Origin: Thermoactinomyces daqus
GTDB taxonomy: Bacteria > Bacillota > Bacilli > Thermoactinomycetales > Thermoactinomycetaceae
Length of the DNA: 64,000 bases
NCBI RefSeq assembly: GCF_000763315.1
Contig: NZ_JPST01000005.1
Location: 124,001-188,000 of the forward strand
Direction of reading: 5' to 3'
Part shown: positions 34,737-43,985 of the stretch, piece after piece
Layout of the letters: each line of letters begins with the position of its first letter
Position numbering within the stretch: the first letter of the stretch is position 1
Made by a program: the position numbers and the translations under genes
Notes under the pieces: generated by a model
What the model was told of the DNA's origin: nothing
Databases searched by the model: none
What the model saw: only the letters and a program-made list of their open reading frames with translations

Positions 34737-34818
34737 TCCCTCCTCAGCCCTTACTTCTTACAACAAAGTATGAGCAAACGCCCAAAAAAGTGAGAGAATG
34801 CGCCAATTTTTTTATGAA

Positions 34819-35076
34819 TCAATGATACCGGGACGGAGTTAACAACGACCTGTGCGGCTGGAGCTTTCCATCCTGAATCATTTTCATTTTCAGCATCTCC
34901 ACCAAATAGACACCCAGCATCTGCATAATCTCATCATCGCTCATCTCATCAATCAACTGGAGTACATTCTCGCGTGACTGCTCTTCCAGAATGCTGAGAA
35001 CGATCGCAACCGCATCTTCTTCATCATCATTTAACTGATCCCTGTATAGCGAATATACTTCATCCACAAAACTCAT
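34819..35076 (-). CDS. Small acidic helical protein (DUF6154-like)
   Basis: An 85-residue, strongly helical acidic protein starting MSFVDEVYSLYRDQLNDDEE, with DEMSDDEIMQMLGVYLVEML in the middle. Size, acidity and the yun neighbourhood resemble the DUF6154 family of Bacillales; I am moderately sure of that label. Function unknown. A usable GGGAGGTTGCCGCG precedes the ATG. Confidence 0.7.
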   Translation of the reverse strand: MSFVDEVYSLYRDQLNDDEEDAVAIVLSILEEQSRENVLQLIDEMSDDEIMQMLGVYLVEMLKMKMIQDGKLQPHRSLLTPSRYH

Positions 35077-35258
35077 CGCGGCAACCTCCCTTATGTATAT
35101 TGTAGAACAGTGCTTATCCTTTTGCGAGGTTTTTCCTTTAGGTTAACAATAAATGGTTTATTAATGCGTTTCAAGAATGATCCACGGAATCCATCTCAGA
35201 AAGAGCCATCGCAATCCGAAGCGCGGTTCCCGCACCCCACCTGATTTTGCTTGTGCTT

Positions 35259-36734
35259 TCACACTTGGGTTGTGCCGAAAAGACATGAATGTTTCCTTGT
35301 TTCATCAATCCATCTCGGCTCCCTGCATCTTTGGAGCGCATCTGTTTTTTTGAGCTGCACTGCCAGCAAATCCCGCAAAAACTCAGGCAGATAAAAGCGA
35401 ATGATCTCCCCTTCTTTCAAGCCGAGGTATCCGGCACCAAAGGTAAACATGTCGATGGTGGCCAGCTCATATTCTTCTTCCTCATTCAGTTCCCTCGGCC
35501 CTACCATGATGCGAAGAATTTTTTCATGCGGTTTGGCACGGGAATCATACTCTACCTTCATTCCTGACACAGCCATCGATCCGAGAACTTTTCCCCGAAA
35601 GCCAAATCCGCGAATCGGCTGTTCCTGAAATTCGGGCAACAGCGATTCTTCCAGCGTCTCCTTGATTGCTTTTCCTTTAATCCTGATTAAAGCCGGGTTG
35701 ATCGGGTGCGGACAAACCCGGTGCAAATCTTTGCGGGTAATCAGGCCGGAACGGACCGACTTGAGCAATTGGCCGCTGTTCACCAGGGCGATGTCGGCCT
35801 GCACCCAGTCACGCAGGCTGTCAGCCAGCAGATTGGCAAATGGCGCTTCACCATACCAGTCGGTAATCAACGGTTCGGGCAAATAAGTGATGGGTTCGGA
35901 TAAATTACGTTCCGCCTCTTCCCGGTAGCGGTCAATCAAACAGAGAATTTCAGCCGATGCCTCCTGGCCTTTCAGCTCATAACAGCGCCCCTCCACACGG
36001 ATTAAACGCTTCTGCTCAAGATCGATTTCCAAGGAAACATGGCCGAGATACTCGGCAAACTTGCCGGCCGCCGCGATCCATGTCCCCTTCTCCCGCTCCG
36101 GTTCGGGGAGCAAATGGTGCGTGTGCGCACCGAGAATCATATCAATTCCCTCCAGTTGGCCTGCCAGCAACCGGTCGTTCGGCAATCCCAAATGCGACAG
36201 CAAAATGAGCAAATCCACCTGCCCCCGCAGAGAATGAACGGCCTCTTTCAGAACGGTCAGCGGATCTTTCACGGTCCAGCCCATTTGCTCATACACCAGC
36301 GGGTACGGAATCGTCGCGGCCAGGAAACCAAATTTCACCCCGGCTACTTCCTTGATCTTGTACGGCGAAAGCCAACCGGGCTGGCGATCGCTTCCGTATT
36401 CAAAAACATTGCTGCTGATCACCGAAAAAGAAGCATCACGGAAGAGAGCATCAAGATGATCCTTGGAAAAAGTGAGCAATTCATTGTTGCCAAATGTAAA
36501 CAAATCATAGCCGGTTTTCTCCAAAATCGCCCGGTTTACCCACCCATCCGTCCCTTCCGTTTCCATGCGCATGCGATCCATATGATCGCCGACATCGATT
36601 AAAAGTCCTTCTTCTCCCTGCGCGGCCCATTTCTCCCGAAGCGAAGTGACCAGATGGTGAATTTGCGCCGCCCCGTCCAAACGGCTGTGCAAATCATTGG
36701 TATGCAAAAGGTGGAATCGTTTTATCAAGCCCAC
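35259..36734 (-). CDS. yunD: YunD-like metallophosphoesterase (5'-nucleotidase/UDP-sugar hydrolase family)
   Basis: A 491-residue protein with an N-terminal calcineurin-type metallophosphatase domain (LLHTNDLHSRLDG, DVGDHMDRM, FTFGNNELLTF, LILLSHLG, ILGAHTHHLL) and a C-terminal 5'-nucleotidase substrate domain (ITDWYGEAPFANLLADSLRD). It lacks a signal peptide, so it works in the cytoplasm, unlike secreted UshA. GTG start follows AAGGGAGG. The last ten residues are encoded by a 26-base repeat also found near 28.57 kb. Confidence 0.93.
   Translation of the reverse strand: MGLIKRFHLLHTNDLHSRLDGAAQIHHLVTSLREKWAAQGEEGLLIDVGDHMDRMRMETEGTDGWVNRAILEKTGYDLFTFGNNELLTFSKDHLDALFRDASFSVISSNVFEYGSDRQPGWLSPYKIKEVAGVKFGFLAATIPYPLVYEQMGWTVKDPLTVLKEAVHSLRGQVDLLILLSHLGLPNDRLLAGQLEGIDMILGAHTHHLLPEPEREKGTWIAAAGKFAEYLGHVSLEIDLEQKRLIRVEGRCYELKGQEASAEILCLIDRYREEAERNLSEPITYLPEPLITDWYGEAPFANLLADSLRDWVQADIALVNSGQLLKSVRSGLITRKDLHRVCPHPINPALIRIKGKAIKETLEESLLPEFQEQPIRGFGFRGKVLGSMAVSGMKVEYDSRAKPHEKILRIMVGPRELNEEEEYELATIDMFTFGAGYLGLKEGEIIRFYLPEFLRDLLAVQLKKTDALQRCREPRWIDETRKHSCLFGTTQV
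35265..35290 (+). repeat. 26-base dispersed repeat, copy 2
   Basis: Two mismatches from copy 1 at 28561-28586. Here it overlaps the 3' end of the yunD-like gene and encodes its final residues (CLFGTTQ). Confidence 0.5.
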
Positions 36735-36784
36735 AAAAAACCTCCCTTAAGTCGGCTCTCTTGCCGGCCGGCTTTCACATCCGG

Positions 36785-37651
36785 TTATTCAAAAAAGGCC
36801 AGCTGTCTCGGCGCCAACCCCTCGAACTGCAATCCCAATTTCCCGATCATTTTCATGGCGCTGTCCTTGGCATCCCCCTGCGAATTGTTATTAAAAAGGA
36901 TCGTAATGCTCTTCGCTTTTTTCTGCAATTCCCGAATCGGCCCGACCCATTCCTCCAGCTCCTGATCGGAATAACGGTATGCATAACGGACGTCCCGCCA
37001 GTTGGGCTGGCCGGTATTATTCCATCCAGACCGATTGCGTCCGTGAAAGCGAATCAGTACCTGCTCCGGATTCGTCACCGCCAGTACAACCGGAACCGAA
37101 CCTTCCCCGGCCTGGGGTTCATCGCAAATAACGTGTATCAATTTTTCCCGCTCCAAAAATTGCAGCGTTTTATCATGAAACTCCGCCCGGAACCAGCTCT
37201 GGTTGCGGAACTCGATCGCCACCGGAAAATCGCGAAACGCTTCCCGAACCCGGCGAATATATTTCACATGTTTTTGGCTACAATCATACCAAGGAGGGAA
37301 CTGAAAAAGTAACATTGATAGTTTGCCCGACTTCATCATCGGCATAACCGATTCGATCATTTCTTCGACCAGCTGCGTCCAGGAGCGTACCGGCGCCCGC
37401 TCCGTTCGCCCGTGACCGGTCAATTCGCGGTAAGCCTTGACGACAAAGCGAAATGACTCCGGTGTCTCCTCTGCCCATCGCTCCATCCGCTCCTTCGGGG
37501 CGATCGCATGATAGGTGCTGTCCACTTCCACTACAGGAAAATAACCGGCGTAAATCGCCAGCTTCTCCCGCGATCCCGTTCCCGGCGGGTACAAATCATG
37601 ATCTCCCCATCCGCATAAACCCACTTGAACCGGGTTTACTATTCTACTCAT
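36785..37651 (-). CDS. yunF: DUF72 family protein (YunF-like)
   Basis: A 288-residue protein of the DUF72 TIM-barrel-like family: GLCGWGDHDLYPPGTGSREKL near the start, FPVVEVDSTYHAI, FRFVVKAYRELTGHGR, LLFQFPPWYD, VAIEFRNQSW and the C-terminal ITILFNNNSQGDA. A role in DNA or nucleic-acid metabolism has been suggested for the family but is not shown. It is upstream of yunD on the same strand with a 50-base gap. Confidence 0.9.
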   Translation of the reverse strand: MSRIVNPVQVGLCGWGDHDLYPPGTGSREKLAIYAGYFPVVEVDSTYHAIAPKERMERWAEETPESFRFVVKAYRELTGHGRTERAPVRSWTQLVEEMIESVMPMMKSGKLSMLLFQFPPWYDCSQKHVKYIRRVREAFRDFPVAIEFRNQSWFRAEFHDKTLQFLEREKLIHVICDEPQAGEGSVPVVLAVTNPEQVLIRFHGRNRSGWNNTGQPNWRDVRYAYRYSDQELEEWVGPIRELQKKAKSITILFNNNSQGDAKDSAMKMIGKLGLQFEGLAPRQLAFFE

Positions 37652-37772
37652 CAGAAATCTGCCTTTCTGGTAAAATTCCGTAAATAATGAGCTTCTCCCT
37701 TCATTCTACCATTAGTGATATCGGAAAAAAACGTCAGGTCGCGTATTCTTCAAAAGTGTGTTGCAAGTTTGC

Positions 37773-37853
37773 TTAAGCTTGTTCCATCAACCGCTTATGC
37801 CGGAAATCCCTGATCGTTTTCTCCCAATCACGCAAGTTGCCCATAGACTTCAT
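37773..37853 (-). CDS. Possible 26-residue small protein upstream of yunF
   Basis: An open frame starting MKSMGNLRDWEKTIRDFRHK and ending RLMEQA, an amphipathic charged helix with good coding character. The ribosome site is weak (GAAGATGAAG before the second ATG) and a TATATT lies about 25 bases upstream. No family recognised. Confidence 0.35.
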   Translation of the reverse strand: MKSMGNLRDWEKTIRDFRHKRLMEQA

Positions 37854-37924
37854 CTTCAGAGAAATATAAAATAATGGGAGATTCATAGATTGGGTTGATC
37901 AAATCCGGCGGGGAGAGCTGAGGG

Positions 37925-38335
37925 ATGAAGCCATCCTTTCTTACCATTCACTCTTATGTAATTGAACAGATGAAGGAGTACTGCCTGAATCAGTATCCGC
38001 ATCAGGGATACGGTTTTTTGGCCGGCCACGGGTCCGTGATCACGCATTTTTTTCCAATCCCCGGACAAAACAGCGGCCCTTGTTTCCTTGATTTTGAACC
38101 GCGTGCCTACTTTGAAGCCGTCAAAAAAATCCGTTCCCTTCAGCTGGAATGGCTCGGCGTTTTGCATTCCCATCCGCTCAGCGATGCTTATCCATCGGCC
38201 CGCGACCGCTCAGGCTGGCATTTTGTCCACAAAAGTTTTTGGATTCTTTCCCTGAAGGATAAACAAGTGCAACTAGGCGCTTACTATATAAAGAAAAACC
38301 AAGCGATCCCGATCATTTATAAAATCACTGATTAA
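37925..38335 (+). CDS. JAMM/MPN-fold protein with altered active-site glutamate
   Basis: A 136-residue Mov34/JAB-family protein. The metal-binding JAMM residues His81, His83, Ser91 and Asp94 are present (GVLHSHPLSDAYPSARDRSG), which normally form a zinc isopeptidase or protease site. The catalytic Glu expected in the conserved loop before CGLL (P-x-E) is Gln27 here (QYPHQGYGFLAG). Bacterial members usually act in sulfur-carrier processing. This one may be inactive or altered. It is directly followed by pncB. Confidence 0.85.
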   Translation: MKPSFLTIHSYVIEQMKEYCLNQYPHQGYGFLAGHGSVITHFFPIPGQNSGPCFLDFEPRAYFEAVKKIRSLQLEWLGVLHSHPLSDAYPSARDRSGWHFVHKSFWILSLKDKQVQLGAYYIKKNQAIPIIYKITD

Positions 38336-38372
38336 TCCCATGGCAATGCAGACAGACAGGAGTTTACAAAAA

Positions 38373-39845
38373 ATGAATTTGCCACCGATTTCCGCACTGC
38401 ATACGGATAAATACCAAATCACCATGATGTACGCACACTTCAAAAACAAAACGCATCATCACCGGCGGGCATTTGACCTGTATTTTCGCAGCCTGCCGTT
38501 CGGCAACGGATATGTTGTCTTCGCCGGTTTGGAAAGAGCCGTTCATTATCTGGAGAATCTGCGTTTCACCGAAGAAGACATCGAATACCTGCGTTCAATG
38601 AATGAACACTTTGAACCGGAATTTTTTGATCTGTTACGTTCGTTCCGCTTTACCGGAAATATCCATGCCATGCCGGAGGGAACCATCGTTTTTCCCGATG
38701 AACCCCTGGTCAGGCTGGAGGGAACGGTGATCGAGCTTCAGTTGATTGAAACGGCGCTCCTCAATTTCATCGGTTACCAGTCACTGATCGCCACCAAGGC
38801 AGCCCGTATTCGCCATATTGCCAAAGACGACATGCTTCTGGAATTCGGGACACGCCGCGCCCAGGAAATGGATGCCGCCGTCTGGGGAGCCAGGGCCGCC
38901 TATATCGGCGGGTTTGACGCCACCTCCAACACACTGGCCGGCAATGTGTTCGGCATTCCTACATCGGGCACGCATTCGCACTCCTGGGTGCAGGACTTTG
39001 ACAGCGAGTTGGAAGCGTTCCGGGCCTATGCCGCTGCTTTTCCGGATCAAGCGGTGCTTCTCGTCGACACCTACGACACCTTGAAAAGCGGTATTCCGCA
39101 CGCCATTCAGGTGGGACTGGAGTTAAAACAGCAAGGAAAAACCCTGGCCGGAATCCGTCTGGACAGCGGCGACCTCGCTTACCTTTCCAAAAAAGCCCGG
39201 AAAATGTTGGACGAAGCCGGACTTACGGAAACCAAAATCGTCGCTTCCAGCGATTTGGACGAATTCACCATTTTAAATCTGAAATCGCAGGGGGCGAAGA
39301 TCGACGCATGGGGCGTCGGCACCAAATTGATCACCGCCTATGACAGACCGGCATTGGGCGCTGTGTACAAAATGGTCTCCCGTTATGAAAACGGCGAATG
39401 GAAACCGACGATTAAAATTTCTTCCAATCCGTCGAAAGTGACGACTCCGGGCCTCAAAAACATTTATCGCATTGTGGACCGCAAGAACGGAAAAGCCCGC
39501 GGCGATCTGCTCACCCTGCTTGAAGAACAAGTGGATGAATCGAAACCGCTGGTTCTGTTTCACCCGCTGCAACCTTTCCGACGCAAAAAGGTGAAACATT
39601 TCCGGGCCATTCCCCTCTTGCAACCGATTTTTAAAAACGGCGAACGGGTTTACGAGCTGCCTTCATTGGACGAAATCCGCCGTTATCATCAACAGCAGCT
39701 CTCTCTCTTCTGGGAGGAGCATTTGCGCATATTAAATCCAGAAGAATACCATGTGGATCTATCAGAAAACTTATGGCAGACGAAACAACAGCTTTTGCAT
39801 GATATCTATGAATCGATCAAAGCGGAAAATGGCCACCACGATTAG
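38373..39845 (+). CDS. pncB: Nicotinate phosphoribosyltransferase
   Basis: Cytosolic NAD-salvage enzyme joining nicotinate and PRPP, using ATP. In 490 residues: LHTDKYQITMMYAHFKN at the N-terminus, the substrate region ALLNFIGYQSLIATKAARIR, LEFGTRRAQEMDAA and GVGTKLITAYDRPALG, typical of the longer Bacillus-type PncB. ATG at 38373 follows CAGGAGTTTACAAAA; an upstream in-frame ATG lacks a ribosome site. It follows the JAMM-like gene by 37 bases, probably as one transcript. Confidence 0.95.
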   Translation: MNLPPISALHTDKYQITMMYAHFKNKTHHHRRAFDLYFRSLPFGNGYVVFAGLERAVHYLENLRFTEEDIEYLRSMNEHFEPEFFDLLRSFRFTGNIHAMPEGTIVFPDEPLVRLEGTVIELQLIETALLNFIGYQSLIATKAARIRHIAKDDMLLEFGTRRAQEMDAAVWGARAAYIGGFDATSNTLAGNVFGIPTSGTHSHSWVQDFDSELEAFRAYAAAFPDQAVLLVDTYDTLKSGIPHAIQVGLELKQQGKTLAGIRLDSGDLAYLSKKARKMLDEAGLTETKIVASSDLDEFTILNLKSQGAKIDAWGVGTKLITAYDRPALGAVYKMVSRYENGEWKPTIKISSNPSKVTTPGLKNIYRIVDRKNGKARGDLLTLLEEQVDESKPLVLFHPLQPFRRKKVKHFRAIPLLQPIFKNGERVYELPSLDEIRRYHQQQLSLFWEEHLRILNPEEYHVDLSENLWQTKQQLLHDIYESIKAENGHHD

Positions 39846-39875
39846 GATGCGATGAACCGGATGAGAATCCAAAAC

Positions 39876-39927
39876 AAAGAGCGACGCAAACGGGGTTTGC
39901 CCCGGTTTTGTGTCGCTCTTTGTTTTG
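39876..39927. terminator. Bidirectional terminator after pncB
   Basis: Long stem AAAGAGCGAC..CGGGG / CCCCG..GTCGCTCTTT with T-rich ends; serves pncB and the convergent creatininase gene. Confidence 0.9.
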
Positions 39928-39948
39928 GTTGGCTTTAAGTCTTGCTTA

Positions 39949-40650
39949 TCATGTTCCTTCCATGAATTTCCGAACTGTCATTGAAATTTGCTCCCCCAAA
40001 GCTTGCAGGAGGATTCTCCCTTTGTCTGCACTGGCCCGGGTCGGAAATCCAATCGCTCCCGTTTCCGTATAAGGTTTTATTCCGCATGCCGTCAGCAGAT
40101 CGCGTTCCGGCGAATCCACATCCACCCTCTGCTCCATCCTCACCAATGCCTCATCCAAGTACATGAGAATGGATGTTTCTCCCTCCCCCGCATGCATGTC
40201 ACGCGAAGGAGCGGCCGAAATCCCGGCCTGTTCATACGCCTTTTCCCAATGTTTGCGGCTGGGCGCAAGCAAAATGCGTGAATGATCCACATTCATCTCC
40301 TGTGCAATATTCCCCAACAAATAGTTTCCGCCGTGCCCGTTGATCATCACGATCTTGTCCACGCCCATGCGCTCCAATGAGCGGTTAATATCCTTGACAA
40401 CCATGATAATCGTAATAGACTGCAACGAAATCGAACCAGGAAAGCCCGCATGCTCGAATGATGCGGAATAAGGAAGCACCGGGCAGACAAACGAGTGGTC
40501 AAATCTTTTGGCGCATTCATGTGCAATCGCTTCGGCAATGATGCTGTCGGCAGCGATTGGCAAATGATACCCATGCTGCTCCAGCGAACCGATGGGCAAA
40601 AAGGCGATCTCCACGTTTTTCACTTCGGGCCATGTTGAAAAATGGTTCAT
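39949..40650 (-). CDS. Creatininase-family amidohydrolase
   Basis: A metal-dependent hydrolase of the creatininase/MftE family, 233 residues. Ligand motifs are visible: LPIGSLEQHGYHLPIAADS near the start, MINGHGGN, and HAGEGETSILMYL. The family includes creatinine amidohydrolase, the mycofactocin peptidase MftE and a riboflavin-pathway enzyme. No neighbour settles which activity applies. GGGGGATGAATCA precedes the ATG. Confidence 0.88.
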   Translation of the reverse strand: MNHFSTWPEVKNVEIAFLPIGSLEQHGYHLPIAADSIIAEAIAHECAKRFDHSFVCPVLPYSASFEHAGFPGSISLQSITIIMVVKDINRSLERMGVDKIVMINGHGGNYLLGNIAQEMNVDHSRILLAPSRKHWEKAYEQAGISAAPSRDMHAGEGETSILMYLDEALVRMEQRVDVDSPERDLLTACGIKPYTETGAIGFPTRASADKGRILLQALGEQISMTVRKFMEGT

Positions 40651-40722
40651 TGATTCATCCCCCTAAGGAACTCTTCTATAAACTGTTCGATCCGGGATCA
40701 ACTCTTGCCTGCCGGACACATC

Positions 40723-40758
40723 AAAGAAGCCGCCCGCAGCAACCCGGACGGCTTTCTT
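40723..40758 (-). terminator. Terminator of the aceB-aceA operon
   Basis: Stem AAGAAAGCCGTCCG / CGGGCGGCTTCTTT on the transcribed strand, with one bulge, 17 bases past the aceA stop. Confidence 0.8.
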
Positions 40759-40774
40759 CCAGACAATCTCCCGG

Positions 40775-42043
40775 TCACGCCGTAAACTGTTCTTCTTCTG
40801 TCGAACCTGACATGGCAGTGGTTGAAGAGGTTCCTCCGGAGATGACCATGGAAACTTCATCAAAGTAGCCCGTACCCACTTCCCGCTGATGGCGCGTGGC
40901 GCTGTACCCTTCGTTCTCCAGTGCAAATTCGGCCTGTTGCAGCCTGGAGTAGGCGGCCATTCCCTCTCTGTTGTACTCTTTGGCCAGCCGGAACATGCTG
41001 TGGTTCAGGGCATGGAAGCCGGCCAAGGTCACAAATTGGAATTTGTATCCCATTTTCCCGAGCTCCTCTTGGAAGCGGAGAATCGTTTTTTCATCCAATT
41101 TCTTTTTCCAATTGAACGACGGAGAGCAGTTGTAAGCCAGCATTTTCCCCGGAAACTTGGCATGAATCGCTTCAGCGAACTGCCGTGCTTCCTCCAGATC
41201 GGGCTCCGACGTTTCACACCAGATGAGATCGGCATACGGTGCGTAAGCAAGCCCGCGGGCAATCGCTGTTTTCAGTCCGTTGCGAATCCGGTAGAATCCC
41301 TCCGCCGTTCGTTCACCGGTGATAAACTCGTGATCACGTGGATCGATGTCACTGGTAATCAATTGGGCGGCATTGGCATCCGTGCGGGCAATCAGCACGG
41401 TCGGCACCCCCATCACATCTGCGGCCAGCCTCGCCGCAATCAGATTGCGCACTGCTTGTGAGGTGGGAATCAGCACTTTCCCGCCGAGATGCCCGCATTT
41501 CTTTTCGGAAGCCAATTGGTCTTCAAAATGAACACCGGCAGCCCCGGCTTCAATCATCGCTTTCATCAGCTCAAACACATTGAGCGGCCCTCCAAATCCC
41601 GCCTCCGCATCCGCCACGATCGGAACAAACCATTCCCGGTCCGTTTTGCCTTCCACATGCTCAATCTGGTCGGCCCGCTGAAGCGCCCGATTGATCCGTT
41701 TCACCACCTCGGGAACACTGTTGGCCGGGTAGAGACTTTGATCCGGATACATCTGTCCGGCCAGATTGGCATCAGCCGCAACTTGCCATCCACTCAAATA
41801 AATCGCTTTTACCTGTTGTACTGCCTGGTTCCCGGTCAAGGTACCCAATGCGCGGATAAAGGGCTCGCGGTGCAGCAAATCCCAAAGACGTTCCGCCCCT
41901 CTTCTGGCCAATGTGTATTCGATTTGAACCGATCCGCGCAGACGCAGCACCTGCTCCGGCGTGTAGGTACGGGAAATCCCTTTCCAACGGGGATTTTCCT
42001 TCCAATCTTTTCGCAACATCTCTGCCTGTTCAGCATATCTCAT
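40775..42043 (-). CDS. aceA: Isocitrate lyase
   Basis: Glyoxylate-shunt enzyme splitting isocitrate into succinate and glyoxylate. At 422 residues it has the catalytic [14 protein letters not shown] loop, the metal-binding [12 protein letters not shown]-type stretch ([16 protein letters not shown]) and [12 protein letters not shown], plus the C-terminal [12 protein letters not shown]. It lies six bases after aceB, so the operon is aceB-aceA. AAAGGATGACGATCA precedes the ATG. Confidence 0.97.
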   Translation of the reverse strand: MRYAEQAEMLRKDWKENPRWKGISRTYTPEQVLRLRGSVQIEYTLARRGAERLWDLLHREPFIRALGTLTGNQAVQQVKAIYLSGWQVAADANLAGQMYPDQSLYPANSVPEVVKRINRALQRADQIEHVEGKTDREWFVPIVADAEAGFGGPLNVFELMKAMIEAGAAGVHFEDQLASEKKCGHLGGKVLIPTSQAVRNLIAARLAADVMGVPTVLIARTDANAAQLITSDIDPRDHEFITGERTAEGFYRIRNGLKTAIARGLAYAPYADLIWCETSEPDLEEARQFAEAIHAKFPGKMLAYNCSPSFNWKKKLDEKTILRFQEELGKMGYKFQFVTLAGFHALNHSMFRLAKEYNREGMAAYSRLQQAEFALENEGYSATRHQREVGTGYFDEVSMVISGGTSSTTAMSGSTEEEQFTA

Positions 42044-42049
42044 TGATCG

Positions 42050-43666
42050 TCATCCTTTCTGATCGAATTGGAAAAGAAGTCCGGAACCCGGGAGTGTCAG
42101 GAATTCCGCAAATTCACTATCGAACACCAATTCAGAAAACAGACGGCGCGCTTCCTCGAATTTCCGATCCGGCCACTGCTGTTCACCCACTTCATTTTTC
42201 AATTTTTCCATCTCTTCACCGATCATCTCGCGCACCAATGCCGGGCTGATGTTCCGCCCATCCTCCAGCACCCCTTTTTCATGGCGAATCCATTGCCACA
42301 CCTGAGCCCGGGAGATTTCCGCGGTTGCCGCGTCTTCCATCAGATGGTCGATTCCGACCGCCCCGAATCCGCGAATCCAGGCTTCGAGATATAAAATGGC
42401 CACACGGATATTTGTGCGCAATCCCTTCTCCGTGATCTTGCCTTTGGGAACTTTCAGCAGGTCTTTCGCGGAAACGGCGACATCCTCCCGCTGCTTCCCG
42501 ATCTGATTCGGTCCGGGCATAAACCGGTCAAATACTTCCCTGGCGACGGGAACCAAACCGGGATGAGCCACCCAGGTGCCGTCATGCCCGTCTTTCGCTT
42601 CCCGCTCTTTGTCGAGCCGGACCGAGTTTTTCGCGCGCTCATTTGCCCCGGGGTCGTTTTTGACCGGAATTTGCGCAGCCATTCCGCCGATGCAGGGGGC
42701 GTTACGACGGTGGCAAGTTTTGATCGCCAGCAAACTGTACGCCCGCATGAAGGGTGCGGTCATGGTCACACTGGCCCGGTCCGGCAAGATCACCTCAGGA
42801 AAATTCCTTAATCTTTTGATAAAACTGAAGATATAATCCCAGCGCCCGCAATTTAAACCGGCTGAATGCTCACGCAGTTCGTAAAGAATTTCATCCATTT
42901 CAAACGCAGCCATGATCGTCTCAATCAAAACAGTGGCCTTGATCGTTCCGCGCGGAATGCCCAATTCGTGCTGGGCGAACAAAAAGACATCATTCCAGAA
43001 ACGCGCCTCCAGATGGCTTTCCAGCTTGGGCAAGTAAAAATAGGGCCCGGATCCCCTTTTTATGAGCAGGCTGGCATTATGGTAAAAATAAAGACCGAAG
43101 TCCACCAATCCTCCCGGAACCGGCTGGCCGTCAACCCAAATATGGTGTTCATCCAGATGAAGCCCGCGGGGTCTGACAACCAGTACCGCCGGATTTTCCT
43201 GCAGGCGATAGGTTTTCCCGTTTTCGCTGGTAAATTGAATCGTCCCGCGAATCGCATCGCGCAAATTGATCTGACCTTGAATCATGTTCTTCCATGTGGG
43301 AGAACTGGCGTCTTCAAAATCGGCCATAAACACCTTCGCCCCGGAGTTGAGCGCATTGATGACCATTTTTCGGTCTCCGGCCGGCCCGGTGATTTCAACT
43401 CGCCGGTCCTTCAAGTCTTCCGGCAGATCGGAAATCGCCCACTCCCCTTCCCGCACCGCTTTGGTTTCCTCGAGGAAGTCGGGCCAAATCCCGCGATCCA
43501 GATCAGCCTGCCGTTTCATCCTGTTACATAACAACCGATCCCGCCGGGCGGTAAAAGCCCTGGCTAATTTGCCAATAAACGAAAGTGCCCCTGCTGTTAA
43601 AATTTCTTCATAGGCTGGGGGGATCGGGGCATTCACTTTGATCCCTTCCAATTCCAGATCATACAT
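42050..43666 (-). CDS. aceB: Malate synthase A
   Basis: Condenses glyoxylate and acetyl-CoA to malate. The 538 residues match the A-type enzyme: VFMADFEDASSPTW, RPRGLHLDEHH, the catalytic stretch KATVLIETIMAAFEMDEILYEL and CGRWDYIFSFIKRL, and DGTWVAHPGLVPVA toward the end. First gene of the glyoxylate operon; its promoter region holds two related palindromic elements, suggesting a dedicated repressor. Confidence 0.97.
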   Translation of the reverse strand: MYDLELEGIKVNAPIPPAYEEILTAGALSFIGKLARAFTARRDRLLCNRMKRQADLDRGIWPDFLEETKAVREGEWAISDLPEDLKDRRVEITGPAGDRKMVINALNSGAKVFMADFEDASSPTWKNMIQGQINLRDAIRGTIQFTSENGKTYRLQENPAVLVVRPRGLHLDEHHIWVDGQPVPGGLVDFGLYFYHNASLLIKRGSGPYFYLPKLESHLEARFWNDVFLFAQHELGIPRGTIKATVLIETIMAAFEMDEILYELREHSAGLNCGRWDYIFSFIKRLRNFPEVILPDRASVTMTAPFMRAYSLLAIKTCHRRNAPCIGGMAAQIPVKNDPGANERAKNSVRLDKEREAKDGHDGTWVAHPGLVPVAREVFDRFMPGPNQIGKQREDVAVSAKDLLKVPKGKITEKGLRTNIRVAILYLEAWIRGFGAVGIDHLMEDAATAEISRAQVWQWIRHEKGVLEDGRNISPALVREMIGEEMEKLKNEVGEQQWPDRKFEEARRLFSELVFDSEFAEFLTLPGSGLLFQFDQKG

Positions 43667-43697
43667 CGTATTTCTCCCCTTTGATCACGATTCGCAT

Positions 43698-43709
43698 TAT
43701 TATATAACA
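43698..43709 (-). promoter_or_regulatory. Operator-like element 1 of aceBA
   Basis: TATTATATAACA, ten of twelve positions matching the perfect palindrome TGTTATATAACA upstream, placed just after the predicted transcript start. The pair is 48 bp apart, centre to centre. Confidence 0.5.
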
Positions 43710-43729
43710 GAAACCCCTTGTTAGTAACT

Positions 43730-43758
43730 ATATTAGCACAGTTACTGTTATATAACAA
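43730..43758 (-). promoter_or_regulatory. Predicted aceBA promoter
   Basis: On the minus strand: TTGTTA, a 17-base spacer and TAATAT (43730-43735). The transcript would start near 43723, leaving about a 55-base leader to the aceB ATG. Confidence 0.6.
43746..43757 (-). promoter_or_regulatory. Operator-like element 2 of aceBA
   Basis: The perfect 12-base palindrome TGTTATATAACA, overlapping the predicted -35 hexamer. With element 1 it looks like a paired binding site for a dimeric repressor. Confidence 0.55.
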
Positions 43759-43793
43759 TACCTATTTTCGATTTTTTCATTCTTTCCCGAAGA

Positions 43794-43820
43794 GAAAAAC
43801 CGCTCTGCCAAAAGAGCGGC
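43794..43820 (-). terminator. Terminator of a 40-residue acidic-protein gene
   Basis: 7-bp perfect stem CCGCTCT / AGAGCGG; the minus strand continues with TTTTTCTCTT. Confidence 0.75.
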
Positions 43821-43985
43821 CGGCTTGTTTCAAGTTCCGATAGATCAGTCGGATCCGGAGGCATCTCTTTGTTCCCGGATCCTTCTGCTCATGTTTGTCG
43901 GCATACACCCTGTCGGCAGAGCGATCTTAAACACAGGTTATAATATCGCTTTGTATCTCCGTTAAATCAGCCCGCCTGAATCCCG

